From: Psychrobacillus faecigallinarum
Lineage (GTDB): Bacteria; Bacillota; Bacilli; Bacillales_A; Planococcaceae
Length of the DNA: 64,000 nucleotides
Direction of reading: 5' to 3'
NCBI RefSeq assembly: GCF_014836595.1
Contig: NZ_JACSQO010000001.1
Coordinates: forward strand, 372,001-436,000
In this document: positions 17,945-26,545 of the stretch, piece by piece
Layout of the letters: every line of letters starts with the position of its first letter
Position numbering within the stretch: the first letter of the stretch is position 1
The notes under the pieces: generated by a model
Database searches by the model: none
Seen by the model: the letters and a program-made list of their open reading frames with translations, nothing else
Told to the model about the DNA's origin: nothing
Made by a program: the position numbers and the translations under genes

Positions 17945-19408
17945 TTAATTATTATTTTCTACGGACGAGAAGTAATCCTGAACAATCCGCTGTAAATCAG
18001 AAGGTAGTTGCATTCGTTCTGAGCTTTTCAAATAGGAATCTGAATATTCATTAATAACTTCTTCATAAGGTTTGGCTGTGCCTCTAGTAGTTGGCGCCTC
18101 CGCTGGTTCTTCGCTAGAGAAATTTCCTTCACCAAGATTTCCACCATCTATAGTAGTTTCTCCAGTGCCCCCAATTCTTGATGGAATCGATAACAGATCT
18201 CTTCCTCCAGAACCTTTACCAGCCCCCGTACCTTGGCCTTGGCCTTGACCTTGGCCCTGACCCTGACCCTGGCCTTGACCTTGACCTTGACCTTGACCCT
18301 GACCCTGACCCTGGCCTTGACCTTGACCTTGACCCTGACCCTGACCCTGGCCTTGACCTTGACCTTGACCCTGGCCTTGACCTTGACCTTGACCTTGCTG
18401 ATTCTGACCTTGTTGACCTTGCTGATTCTGACCTTGTTGACCTTGTTGATTCTGACCTTGTTGACCTTGTTGCCCTTGTTGATTATTAGAACTAGTATTA
18501 GGACTGTTATTATTAGAATTCTGATTACCTTGTGCTACATTATTTGATGAAAACGGAAGCTTTTTACCCATTTTGCTAAGAGTAGACTGCGCAGTGGCAG
18601 AACTTTGAGATAATGCGCTATTCGCTGTTTCCAAGGAAGCAAGTTCTTTCTGCTCTTTCTCTGACAAAGCTGAACTTTCTTTACCTTCATTGTTCGCTAA
18701 TTCTTTCTTTTCCTCTAATTTTTGTTCCTTTAATGCAAGTTCCTTCTGTTTTTTTATTAATTCTCTAAGTGCTTCTTCGGCCAATTCAGTATTTTTCAGT
18801 TTCTCTTTTAATTCCTCTAAGTCTTTTTTTACTGACTTAGCTAATTCTTTTTTCTCTAATTTTTCTACTTCCTTCTTAATGTCATTGATCACTTGCTTTT
18901 CTTGTTCAATGTCCTTTGCCTCTAACTGCGTGGTAGCAGGAAATGATGCTAATAAAAACACCACTGCAAGGGAGATTAAAAAGCCTATGGACCACCTAGC
19001 CTGAAAATAATGCTTTTCTCTTTTTTTAAATTTATCCAAAGCTTCCTGGCCATTCTTTGCTGCTTTTTGCAAAACTCCTTGAGCAAGTGGAGAATTATTA
19101 TTTAAAAATGATACGGCAGTTAAAAGGACATTATCAGAAAAAAAAGAATCCAATTTATACAATGCTGTTTCTTTCGTAGGTCTCTTCCAAAAAGCTCTTC
19201 CTAAAAGAAGAAAAAATACAATACCCGCTAAAGACCAGGCATATATTGTGTAATAGGGAAAAACAAATAAGCGAGATACTAGTAGAATTACAGCAACAGA
19301 AAGAAAGGCGTAAAACAAAGCTCCTTGTAACATTTTAAAATAATGCTCTGTTGTAAGGCTGCGTTTTGCTCTTTTAATCCATAGCAATAATCTGTTTCTG
19401 TTCTCCAT
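17945..19408 (-). CDS. Membrane/coiled-coil protein with a long Gln-Gly repeat tract
   Basis: 487 residues. Layout: two to three hydrophobic helices at about 27-70 and 139-157; a highly charged Lys/Glu coiled-coil region at about 165-255; an Asn/Ser-rich linker; a low-complexity tract of GQQ/NQQ units turning into some thirty Gln-Gly dipeptides at about 310-393; a GTGAGKGSGG exit; and an acidic C-terminal domain ending YFSSVENNN. The repeat looks like a flexible external spacer. The ATG follows AAGGAGG. The family is an uncharacterised one that accompanies MoxR-VWA clusters (DUF4175-like N-terminus is possible). Repeat length is expected to vary between strains. Confidence 0.75.
   Translation of the reverse strand: MENRNRLLLWIKRAKRSLTTEHYFKMLQGALFYAFLSVAVILLVSRLFVFPYYTIYAWSLAGIVFFLLLGRAFWKRPTKETALYKLDSFFSDNVLLTAVSFLNNNSPLAQGVLQKAAKNGQEALDKFKKREKHYFQARWSIGFLISLAVVFLLASFPATTQLEAKDIEQEKQVINDIKKEVEKLEKKELAKSVKKDLEELKEKLKNTELAEEALRELIKKQKELALKEQKLEEKKELANNEGKESSALSEKEQKELASLETANSALSQSSATAQSTLSKMGKKLPFSSNNVAQGNQNSNNNSPNTSSNNQQGQQGQQGQNQQGQQGQNQQGQQGQNQQGQGQGQGQGQGQGQGQGQGQGQGQGQGQGQGQGQGQGQGQGQGQGQGQGQGQGQGTGAGKGSGGRDLLSIPSRIGGTGETTIDGGNLGEGNFSSEEPAEAPTTRGTAKPYEEVINEYSDSYLKSSERMQLPSDLQRIVQDYFSSVENNN
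18231..18480. repeat. Coding minisatellite (Gln-Gly codons)
   Basis: On the plus strand the tract is a mosaic of the hexamers CCTTGA, CCCTGA and CCTTGG, encoding Gln-Gly on the minus strand, flanked at its right end by longer units that include CTGATT and encode NQQGQ. Synonymous third-base changes break the repeat into higher-order blocks (for example, 18262-18300 resembles 18308-18348). Reading frame is kept throughout. Confidence 0.9.
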
Positions 19409-19420
19409 TTATTTTCCTCC

Positions 19421-20269
19421 TTACTTATATTTCTTCATATTAACCCGTAGTTTCTTTACTGCTATAAAAATTGTTAAAACCGTTAGCAAAACATAAAAAA
19501 TTGCATATCCAGCCCAAATTGGAAAATCTATATTAGTCGTTTGGCTTATAAAGTCCGTTGAACTAGACATTGTTAAATTGATCATTAGTATAACCGGATT
19601 AATCGTTGCAAAAAAATGGGCAATGGGTTGAGGAGTCGTGGCCAATGCCCCAGTTGCCAAGCTATTCATTCCTGTAAGAACAAGATAAATGAAACCTGTT
19701 ACCCCAGCTAGAAAAATCATCGTACCATATGTTGCAATCATCGACACAATCGTTTTTCGAATAATTGTAGAATACATAATCCCTATTCCACCGACCGCCA
19801 ACATAGTTAAAAAGAAAAACAAAAATATTAGTCCGAGCTGCCCTGGGGAAACTCCACCGAATAGAAAAACAAAGCTATACACGGGTAAGCCCGCTACTAA
19901 CAGTAACAGCAAGAATGCAATCGACGATGACAATTTACCCATAATAATTTGAAAAGAAGTTTGCGATGTTGTTAATAATATGTTCAATGTTTGCTTCTCA
20001 CGCTCCGAACTGATAGCACCAGCCGTGAGACCCGGAGTGATAAAAAGTATAAGACCGAGCTGGATATAAGTGAGCATTACAAACATGAAAAAGCTTTCCT
20101 CGGGTCTAAAATAACCTGTGCCCGTAAAAGAGGTCGTTAACAGGATAAAACCAAACACAAATATAGACATAGCAATAAGATAAAATAGGATTCCTGTGAA
20201 ACTTTTTAGAGAGCGAAAACGTAATTTTATCTCTTTAATAAGCACTGGATTACTTAATGCTTGCTTCAT
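19421..20269 (-). CDS. ABC-2 type transporter permease
   Basis: 282 residues, six predicted helices. ISSEREKQTLNILLTT near 85-100 is the hallmark cytoplasmic loop of ABC-2 permeases (NatB/YhaP-like). It forms the pore for the ATPase encoded directly upstream. The ATG at 20269 immediately follows the ATPase stop and has AAGGGGG nine bases before it; an in-frame start 12 codons upstream lies inside the ATPase gene. Exported substrate unknown: it may be one of the large exported proteins of the same operon or a lipid or peptide. Confidence 0.87.
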   Translation of the reverse strand: MKQALSNPVLIKEIKLRFRSLKSFTGILFYLIAMSIFVFGFILLTTSFTGTGYFRPEESFFMFVMLTYIQLGLILFITPGLTAGAISSEREKQTLNILLTTSQTSFQIIMGKLSSSIAFLLLLLVAGLPVYSFVFLFGGVSPGQLGLIFLFFFLTMLAVGGIGIMYSTIIRKTIVSMIATYGTMIFLAGVTGFIYLVLTGMNSLATGALATTPQPIAHFFATINPVILMINLTMSSSTDFISQTTNIDFPIWAGYAIFYVLLTVLTIFIAVKKLRVNMKKYK

Positions 20270-20270
20270 C

Positions 20271-21200
20271 TTATTTCGCCCCCTTTGTAATTTCCATAAA
20301 GACATCCTCTAAATCTGTCTCTGTTTCTGCAAATGATATAACCTTTATTTGCTGTTCCACAGCTTTTTTAAGCAGACTAATTTGATCTTCCTCTGTACCT
20401 CTATAGTTAAAGGTAACTATATTTTTAACTGGGTCAGTCTCTACTTTAGAAGCAAAAGGATCCTCTTCAAAGAAGGTGCTAGCATTTTCAAGCAAACCTT
20501 TTACTTTGACGGTTATATGCCTTTCGCCAGCAAGCTGCGCTTGAATTTCTGACACCGAACCATGAGCAATCAATCGGCCTCCGTCAATGACTCCAATCTC
20601 GTCACACATTTCTGCAAGCTCTGGCAATATATGAGAGGAGATTAAGATGGTTTTCCCCATATCCTTTAACTGTCTTAATATGTCTCTCATTTCGATTCTA
20701 GCTCTCGGATCTAGACCAGAGGCTGGCTCATCTAAGATTAAAACCTTTGGATCATGTATCAATGCTCTTGCTAAGCATAAGCGTTGTTTCATACCTCTAG
20801 AAAGAAGATCTACATATTCGTATCTTTTATGTGTTAAGTTGACTAGCTCTAATAATTGAGGAATTAGAACCGCTCTATCTGCTTCCGGTATGCCATAAGA
20901 AGCTCCATAGAAGTCCAAATACTCATTTGCCTTTAGTTGGTCGTATACACCAAAAAAGTCTGGCATATATCCAATCTGTTTTCGAACCTCATGTGGCTCT
21001 GTTTTAACACTTTTACCATTCACCAGCGCATCACCAGAGGTTGGCTGTAGTAGTGTTGCTAATATGGAGAAGGTGGTAGATTTACCAGCTCCATTTGCTC
21101 CAACAAATCCAAAAACAGTTCCCTCTTGTAAAGTTAAATTTAAATCATTTAAAGCATAGAACGAGCCATACTTTTTAGTTAGTCCTTTAATCTCTATCAT
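20271..21200 (-). CDS. ABC transporter ATPase (ABC-2 exporter)
   Basis: 309 residues. Walker A GANGAGKS near 36-43, signature LSRGMKQRL (an LSGGQ variant common in this class), Walker B VLILDEPASGLDP and a H-loop SSHILPE are present. The C-terminal extension after 220 is typical of CcmA/NatA-type exporters. The ATG overlaps the stop of the upstream gene (TAATGA) with GGGGAGG just before. It pairs with the permease at 19421. Confidence 0.92.
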   Translation of the reverse strand: MIEIKGLTKKYGSFYALNDLNLTLQEGTVFGFVGANGAGKSTTFSILATLLQPTSGDALVNGKSVKTEPHEVRKQIGYMPDFFGVYDQLKANEYLDFYGASYGIPEADRAVLIPQLLELVNLTHKRYEYVDLLSRGMKQRLCLARALIHDPKVLILDEPASGLDPRARIEMRDILRQLKDMGKTILISSHILPELAEMCDEIGVIDGGRLIAHGSVSEIQAQLAGERHITVKVKGLLENASTFFEEDPFASKVETDPVKNIVTFNYRGTEEDQISLLKKAVEQQIKVISFAETETDLEDVFMEITKGAK

Positions 21201-23596
21201 TACTTAACCTCCCCTTTAATACGTACCTCTGGAAGTCGTGTATATGGATCTCCATTATTGGAATCCTTAATTAATTTATAAATAATTTCTCCATCCTGAT
21301 TGATATAATCTAATATATTTTCTTTTACTGTAAATCTACTTTCTTCTATAGGCTCATATATTTCTGTTTTATTGTTTAATAACTCGATAGTATGGGAGTT
21401 TCGATCTGTATTAGCTATTTGTAATTGTGTGTATTTTACGCCTTCTACAGGAAGATTCTGAGGTAGTTTCCATGACGTAATATACTCACCGTCGTCTAAA
21501 TACCACTCAAAATTACTATTCTCTACTGGTTCCATATATTTTCCAAAAGAATTTGTTTCAACATTTACCATAAAGCTAGTTGCAGGTAGTGTAAACTCGC
21601 CTGATAAAATTGTCTCTGCCTCAAAAGGTTGTATTAGTAAGTTTAGAGCAGACATTTCTACTTTTTTCCCTTTAAGTTCAATTGGAACAATATTCTCCTC
21701 TACTAATGCAGTAATCGCTGGCTTACCACCAGTTTGTTCAATTAATTTGCTTGTAGAGTATAAGGATTGTTTACGTTGAGTTATTAAATCATCTTGGTTC
21801 ATTGTATTTTGTCCCCAATTACCACTAGTATTAATAAAAGGATTAGAGGTTGGGCTTAACATTACGGATCCTAAGTCTTTGTCGACTTGCATTTGTTCTC
21901 CAGGTTTTAGGTCTCCTAGCACAATTAGTTTTGAACCGGACCAAATCGAAACTTCTTTAAGAGCAAATGGAAAATTATTAGTTAAAGTACCGGTTATTTT
22001 ACTGGCCTCCACTTTAAGGTCAGAAGCTAGTTGCCCTGCATTTGGAATATAGGTTTCTCCATAAAAAGAAGATACGGACCAATACCCTAGATCCCTGAAT
22101 GTAAGATCTGATCTGTTGGAGCTTTTTTCTAGAATAACATTTTCATGTATATTAGTAATATTGCCTGTAAAGGAATTAAAATTTCGTTGTGCGACCATAG
22201 AAGTTGAATTTGGTGAAGTAAAAGAGAATTCTCCACCCTTATTGCTTAAAATCGATTCGGCGTAATAGCCATTTAAACTACCATCTTCATTAACATATAA
22301 GAAAGAGGATTGTTGTACTTGAGGTCGAGCGATGCGATCCTTTGCACCATAGCCAAATATCCCAGCCGAAGTTAAAATAGCGATCAATGGGATAATCCCC
22401 CAAGCATATTCTCTTTTATCCTTCCGTTTCAAGATAAAGTAAAGAAGCGGACCGACTAGAAGCATATAAATAATTACAATACCAATCATCAGCGGTGTCG
22501 AAACTTTAAAAGAAGCAAACAATGAATTTGTCTCTCCAATTTCATAAACTAGCTGATCCTTAAGATTGTTTCCATACATATAATTAGTTGCCTGCGTATT
22601 TACAGGCTGCAGCACTGCTTTTATTAGCTCTTTATAAACATCATCTTTTGCAAGAGGTGAATCACCTAAGGAAAAGGTTGTTTGAATAATAGCTCCACTA
22701 CCTAGTGATTTTTTAGCAGCTATCAATGTCCCATCTAAGTTGATTAAGGGCTGCCCTCCATCTGTTAATGTAGCATCGTGTAGAGTAAGATCCTGTGATA
22801 GTAATTTACCACCTGTTATAGTACTAATTTTTTCAGGTGAAAGATTTTTTGTGACTCCTTGTAAATTTAATGGAAGATGTTGCGATAGTAATCCAAGCTC
22901 AGCCGATGTATTTTCAGAAGCTCCGACAAGGATATATCCCCCAGAACTCACATAATCAATAAGCGCATTCTGCTGAACTTCTGAAAGATCCGCAAGGACA
23001 AATTCATCAATAACTATATAATCCGCCATTTGCCAGGCTACACCCTCTGATGGAAAAATAAAGTTATTTAGTTGACCTAAATGAATTACTTGAGCATTCG
23101 ATTGCTTTAACTGATTTAAAACAGTTAAACGATCGGCACTATTAGTCAGTGTCATGTAAAAAACAGAAGAAGGATCCATCATGTTAGCTTTAAGATTTTT
23201 AGATCCTTTATAATCAATTGACTTTCCTTTTTCCCAGCCACCTTCGTAAAAATGAACAAGTTGGATATTGGAGCCTGAGTATAAGTAATCATCGCTTAAA
23301 CCAGAAGAAGCTATTTGGAGCGTTTTTGTTTCTCCAGCCCCTATTTCAAATGGTATAGCTTGACCATTACCTAAATTATAAGACTCGAACATATCCAGCA
23401 CGATATCCCCCGAAAAGGCATCACCTGAATTTTCCACAGTAATGGTTATAGGAAGTCCTTCCCCATACTTTGCCTTTCCGTCAAAGCCAAGATTAATCTT
23501 GACCTGTAAGCTTGGAGCTGCTGAGGCATCTGATGGATATATACTAAAAATGATAAAAAGTGCGACGATGGCCAAAGCAAACTTGCGTATCTGCAT
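21200..23596 (-). CDS. Large exported/membrane-anchored protein with a GATase-like domain, first gene of the MoxR-VWA-ABC operon
   Basis: 798 residues. An N-terminal signal peptide (FALAIVALFIIFSIYPSDASA, cleavage likely after AxA near 27) is followed by a beta-rich region resembling CARDB/NEW3 repeats, a GATase-like segment (DYIVIDEFVLADLS then SGGYILVG near 180-220), and two adjacent helices near 365-405 (LMIGIVIIYMLLVGPLLYFIL, WGIIPLIAILTSAG). The remaining 390 residues would lie outside. Similar proteins accompany ABC-2 exporters as auxiliary subunits. The ATG follows GGAGGG. No function is established. Confidence 0.8.
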   Translation of the reverse strand: MQIRKFALAIVALFIIFSIYPSDASAAPSLQVKINLGFDGKAKYGEGLPITITVENSGDAFSGDIVLDMFESYNLGNGQAIPFEIGAGETKTLQIASSGLSDDYLYSGSNIQLVHFYEGGWEKGKSIDYKGSKNLKANMMDPSSVFYMTLTNSADRLTVLNQLKQSNAQVIHLGQLNNFIFPSEGVAWQMADYIVIDEFVLADLSEVQQNALIDYVSSGGYILVGASENTSAELGLLSQHLPLNLQGVTKNLSPEKISTITGGKLLSQDLTLHDATLTDGGQPLINLDGTLIAAKKSLGSGAIIQTTFSLGDSPLAKDDVYKELIKAVLQPVNTQATNYMYGNNLKDQLVYEIGETNSLFASFKVSTPLMIGIVIIYMLLVGPLLYFILKRKDKREYAWGIIPLIAILTSAGIFGYGAKDRIARPQVQQSSFLYVNEDGSLNGYYAESILSNKGGEFSFTSPNSTSMVAQRNFNSFTGNITNIHENVILEKSSNRSDLTFRDLGYWSVSSFYGETYIPNAGQLASDLKVEASKITGTLTNNFPFALKEVSIWSGSKLIVLGDLKPGEQMQVDKDLGSVMLSPTSNPFINTSGNWGQNTMNQDDLITQRKQSLYSTSKLIEQTGGKPAITALVEENIVPIELKGKKVEMSALNLLIQPFEAETILSGEFTLPATSFMVNVETNSFGKYMEPVENSNFEWYLDDGEYITSWKLPQNLPVEGVKYTQLQIANTDRNSHTIELLNNKTEIYEPIEESRFTVKENILDYINQDGEIIYKLIKDSNNGDPYTRLPEVRIKGEVK

Positions 23597-23654
23597 ATTT
23601 TTTCCCTCCTATTATGTATATAATTTAGTACGTTTTTCCCCAAAGAAAGTTCCT

Positions 23655-24530
23655 TTATTGGAATTTCTTCGCATGTTCATTAACAATTTTTACAAAAGCG
23701 TCAACTTGTGGAAGGTCAAAAGAGGCGTCGTAACCTATTAACCATGTATCTCGAGTGAGTTCAAACTCTTTTTCGTTATTCGTTAAAGGTATCTTATTCA
23801 CATTTTCATGGCCTGTCAGCGTAATTGAAGGTAAAATAGCATAGCCAATCCCATTTAGCGCCATTTGTTTACATGTTTCAATTTGGTCGACAATAATCTG
23901 ACGCTTAGGATTTACAGAAAAGTGCTTTTGCCACCATTGCTGAATTTCTTGGTAATAGTTCGAGTCACTCTTAAATTGGATTAATGGCTTTTCTGTAGTC
24001 AAAACATCGTCAATAGCTGTCATGTCTTTGTCAACCAAGTATAGCGTGTCTCTAAATAAGTGCAGTTTGTTCCCTTTCCAATCTGTTTGCCCACGCACAA
24101 TTCCTATTTGAGCTTCCCCGTCATATATTGCTTTCACAATTTCGGAGCTCCAACCGGTTAACAAGGAAATTTTAGCCTCTGGATAAGTTTGTACAAAGTC
24201 CTTTAGCACTTTGGGTAGCCAGTTTTGACCTACAATAGAGGCACAAGCAATTTTTAATGTTCCATGAACCTTGGAGTTCAATGATTGAATAGCTTCGAAT
24301 ACTTCTTCTCTTTGCTGTAGCATATTATTGGCAAACTCAATTACTAGCTCTCCTTCTGGAGTAGCAGTGAGACCTTTTTGCGAACGTAAAAACAATTTTG
24401 TCTGCCATTCCTTCTCAATTGTTTGTAGGCGAAGAGATAACGCTGGCTGAGAAAGGAAAAGTCTCTCTGCAGCTTTTCGCATATTTTGTTCTTCCGCTAA
24501 TGTTTTGATAATAAGATAGTCCGAATTCAT
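23655..24530 (-). CDS. ccpC: LysR-type regulator CcpC
   Basis: 291 residues: winged HTH at 1-60 (MRKAAERLFLSQPALSLRLQTIE) and a LysR substrate-binding domain. Its position directly downstream of darB (ykuL) is the ykuL-ykuM(ccpC) arrangement of B. subtilis. There, CcpC is the citrate-responsive repressor of citZ and citB (citrate synthase, aconitase). A hairpin between darB and this gene implies separate promoters. The assignment rests mostly on synteny; the effector pocket was not compared. Confidence 0.75.
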   Translation of the reverse strand: MNSDYLIIKTLAEEQNMRKAAERLFLSQPALSLRLQTIEKEWQTKLFLRSQKGLTATPEGELVIEFANNMLQQREEVFEAIQSLNSKVHGTLKIACASIVGQNWLPKVLKDFVQTYPEAKISLLTGWSSEIVKAIYDGEAQIGIVRGQTDWKGNKLHLFRDTLYLVDKDMTAIDDVLTTEKPLIQFKSDSNYYQEIQQWWQKHFSVNPKRQIIVDQIETCKQMALNGIGYAILPSITLTGHENVNKIPLTNNEKEFELTRDTWLIGYDASFDLPQVDAFVKIVNEHAKKFQ

Positions 24531-24600
24531 TTTTTAGCCTCTTTCTTTAGAATGTATTCTTTAAATAATAGGAGTTAACTTTAGGTGGATTCACTATAAA

Positions 24601-24628
24601 AAAAAGGCCCTCTGTAAAAGGCCTTTTT
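24601..24628 (-). terminator. Terminator of darB
   Basis: AAAAAGGCC (24601-24609) pairs with GGCCTTTTT (24620-24628); on the minus strand it follows the darB stop. Confidence 0.85.
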
Positions 24629-24642
24629 CTGTCTATATATAA

Positions 24643-25095
24643 TTATACTTGAGATTCCTGGGATTGGTATAAATACTTCTTCATTTGCTTTAGAATAACT
24701 CTTCTAGTTAAAATTCCCATAAATGTTCCTTCATCATCCACGACACATACATATGGATTATTAACTAACAGATCTAAACCTTTTTGGAATTTTTCTTCAA
24801 TATGAATAGAGGCAATGTCTTTTTTCATAATTTGATCAACTTTTAGATCTGGCAAACGCTCATATTCAATATGTTCTAAACCAAGTATTTCATCTGTAAT
24901 CTGTTGAGTGCTAATCAATCCTTGAAGGCGATATTTAACGTCAAGCACAGGAATGGATGAATATCCCGTTTTCGTTAATACCAAAAGTGCATGTTCTGCA
25001 TTGTTGCCTAATTGCACATGAGCAACCTTCTCGGCTGAAATAATGAAATCCTTAATGGGAATTTGTAAAAAATCCTTACTACTTACAAATATCAT
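24643..25095 (-). CDS. darB: CBS-domain c-di-AMP-binding protein DarB (CbpB/YkuL)
   Basis: 150 residues consisting of a CBS pair: first repeat about 12-70 (HVQLGNNAEHALLVLTKTGYSSIPVLD), second about 80-138. The text AHVQLGNN and ALLVLTKTGY closely resembles B. subtilis DarB. In that species the apo form binds Rel and pyruvate carboxylase and is released by c-di-AMP, linking potassium supply to stringent response. The ATG follows AAAGGAGTAGG. Together with ktrC and ktrD it forms a c-di-AMP theme in this window. Confidence 0.88.
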   Translation of the reverse strand: MIFVSSKDFLQIPIKDFIISAEKVAHVQLGNNAEHALLVLTKTGYSSIPVLDVKYRLQGLISTQQITDEILGLEHIEYERLPDLKVDQIMKKDIASIHIEEKFQKGLDLLVNNPYVCVVDDEGTFMGILTRRVILKQMKKYLYQSQESQV

Positions 25096-25313
25096 TGAAT
25101 CCTACTCCTTTGTCTGTTTTCATTAATTGAAAACACAACCTATAAAACTATGATAGCATATGAAAGGAATAAAAAACTATGAAATCGCTTACAATTTATT
25201 TATATTTTTTTTAGACTTAATTGGTCAATTTAAAACCAAGGTACTCCACTAATGCTCCCTCAGCATATCCCACTTATATTTTTATCTACCTTATAACTAA
25301 AATAAATGATTAG

Positions 25314-26084
25314 TTAAAATGGGAATTGATTCAACCATTGTCCACCATCAAGTGTCACAATTTCACCATTCATGTAGGATGCTTTATCAGACATAATAAA
25401 TGTTGCCAGATCTCCTATTTCCTCAGGCTTACCTAAACGTTTTAAAGGCACTGCTTGAATTGTTCTTTTCGCTGCTTCTTCTGATTCCCAGAGCTTTCCT
25501 GCTCCCCCAGTGCGCTCGATAGGACCTGGAGCGATTCCATTTACTCGTATGCCGTATTTACTGCCCCATTCTACTGCAAGAGTTCTAGTTAAAGACATAA
25601 CACCTGCTTTTGCTGCTGCAGAGTGGGCCACACCGGCTCCTGCTCCCCATGCATATGTGGCTAGCATATTTATAATGGAGCCCTTCGTTCCTTTATTGAT
25701 CCAATAGTTGCCTACAGCACTAGAACAATAAAACGTACCATTAAGTACAATATCAATCACTGTCTTCCAGCCATTTGGAGAAAGCTTGGCTGTCTCTACA
25801 ATAAAGTTACCAGCAGCATTGTTAACTAATCCATCTATACTGCCAAAAGTCTTGTCAGTAAATTCTACCATTGCTGCAACATGATCGGGATCTCTTACAT
25901 CCATTTGAAAAACTTCAATATGGTCCCCAAGCTGCGCTATTTCTAGCTTTGCATTTTCAAGCCTTTCCTTGTCCCGACCCGTAATAACTACGTTCGCTCC
26001 CTCAGCAACAAAACTCATTGCCATGTATTTACCCATACCGTTAGATCCACCAGTAACAATAATCGTTTTCCCTTTCAACAACAT
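25314..26084 (-). CDS. fadH: 2,4-dienoyl-CoA reductase FadH (SDR family)
   Basis: 256 residues. NADP-binding TGGSNGMG near 12-19, NNAAG near 88-92, and the DECR-type catalytic segment AHSAAAKAG near 154-162, where Ser rather than Tyr stands four residues before Lys, as usual in the dienoyl-CoA reductase lineage. It reduces 2,4-dienoyl-CoA during oxidation of unsaturated fatty acids. B. subtilis ykuF/fadH is close to ykuL, and a FadR-like box lies at 26105-26122, supporting the call. The ATG follows AAAGGGGTG. Confidence 0.87.
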   Translation of the reverse strand: MLLKGKTIIVTGGSNGMGKYMAMSFVAEGANVVITGRDKERLENAKLEIAQLGDHIEVFQMDVRDPDHVAAMVEFTDKTFGSIDGLVNNAAGNFIVETAKLSPNGWKTVIDIVLNGTFYCSSAVGNYWINKGTKGSIINMLATYAWGAGAGVAHSAAAKAGVMSLTRTLAVEWGSKYGIRVNGIAPGPIERTGGAGKLWESEEAAKRTIQAVPLKRLGKPEEIGDLATFIMSDKASYMNGEIVTLDGGQWLNQFPF

Positions 26085-26104
26085 ATAAACACCCCTTTAT
26101 AAAT

Positions 26105-26122
26105 TGAATGAACATTCACTCA
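26105..26122 (-). promoter_or_regulatory. FadR-type operator upstream of fadH
   Basis: TGAATGAACATTCACTCA is an interrupted palindrome: TGA-TGA pairs with TCA-TCA arms around ACAT, with one mismatched position per arm. It matches the TGAATGA-N4-TCATTCA form of the B. subtilis FadR box and starts 20 bases before the start codon of fadH, overlapping the likely promoter. Confidence 0.7.
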
Positions 26123-26320
26123 ATATTTTAGCATAACCAGTATGTAAAAGCACTCTCTCTTTTATTACATTGATTAAGTGTAAGAGCGGTTAGATTTCCT
26201 CTTCTATTCTTAATGATTTTCCTATAAGGCAATAAAAAATAACAAGCATCTCAAAATACTTCCCCCTTTATCTAGAAACACTAAACAAAGCCTTTACAAT
26301 ATTAAAGATTAATATCCATT

Positions 26321-26358
26321 AAAAAAATCACCTCTCAGAAAATCAGAGAGGTGATTTT
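26321..26358 (-). terminator. Terminator of the amino-acid ABC operon
   Basis: AAAATCACCTCTC (26324-26336) pairs with GAGAGGTGATTTT (26346-26358), 13 bp with no mismatch; a run of T follows on the minus strand. Confidence 0.9.
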
Positions 26359-26398
26359 AATTTATAATCGAACTAAAATGTGAATATTAATGCATAAC

Positions 26399-26445
26399 TT
26401 TACAACTACGGTTACTAACTAAGTTGTAAATGGACAAATTGTCCA
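26399..26445. other. Two adjacent palindromes in a 420-base gene-free gap
   Basis: TTTACAACT (26399-26407) pairs with AGTTGTAAA (26422-26430) around a 14-base loop, and is followed at once by TGGACAA-A-TTGTCCA (26431-26445). No frame with a ribosome site covers them. The rest of 26123-26545 shows only the glnQ terminator at 26321-26358 and AT-rich sequence. Confidence 0.5.
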
Positions 26446-26545
26446 ATGACATTATAGTTGGTAGCTCAAAATTCAATAGTTTTAAAAGTCCAAGTACAAT
26501 TAAAATACGCGGTCATGCCTAGATATATAAACAAAATTTCATATT

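Noticed and set aside
18178..18547. Two plus-strand frames of about 104 codons across the Gln-Gly tract
   Set aside because: They are antisense artefacts of the hexamer repeat (products of only Asp/Leu/Pro or Ala/Leu/Thr) and have no ribosome site.
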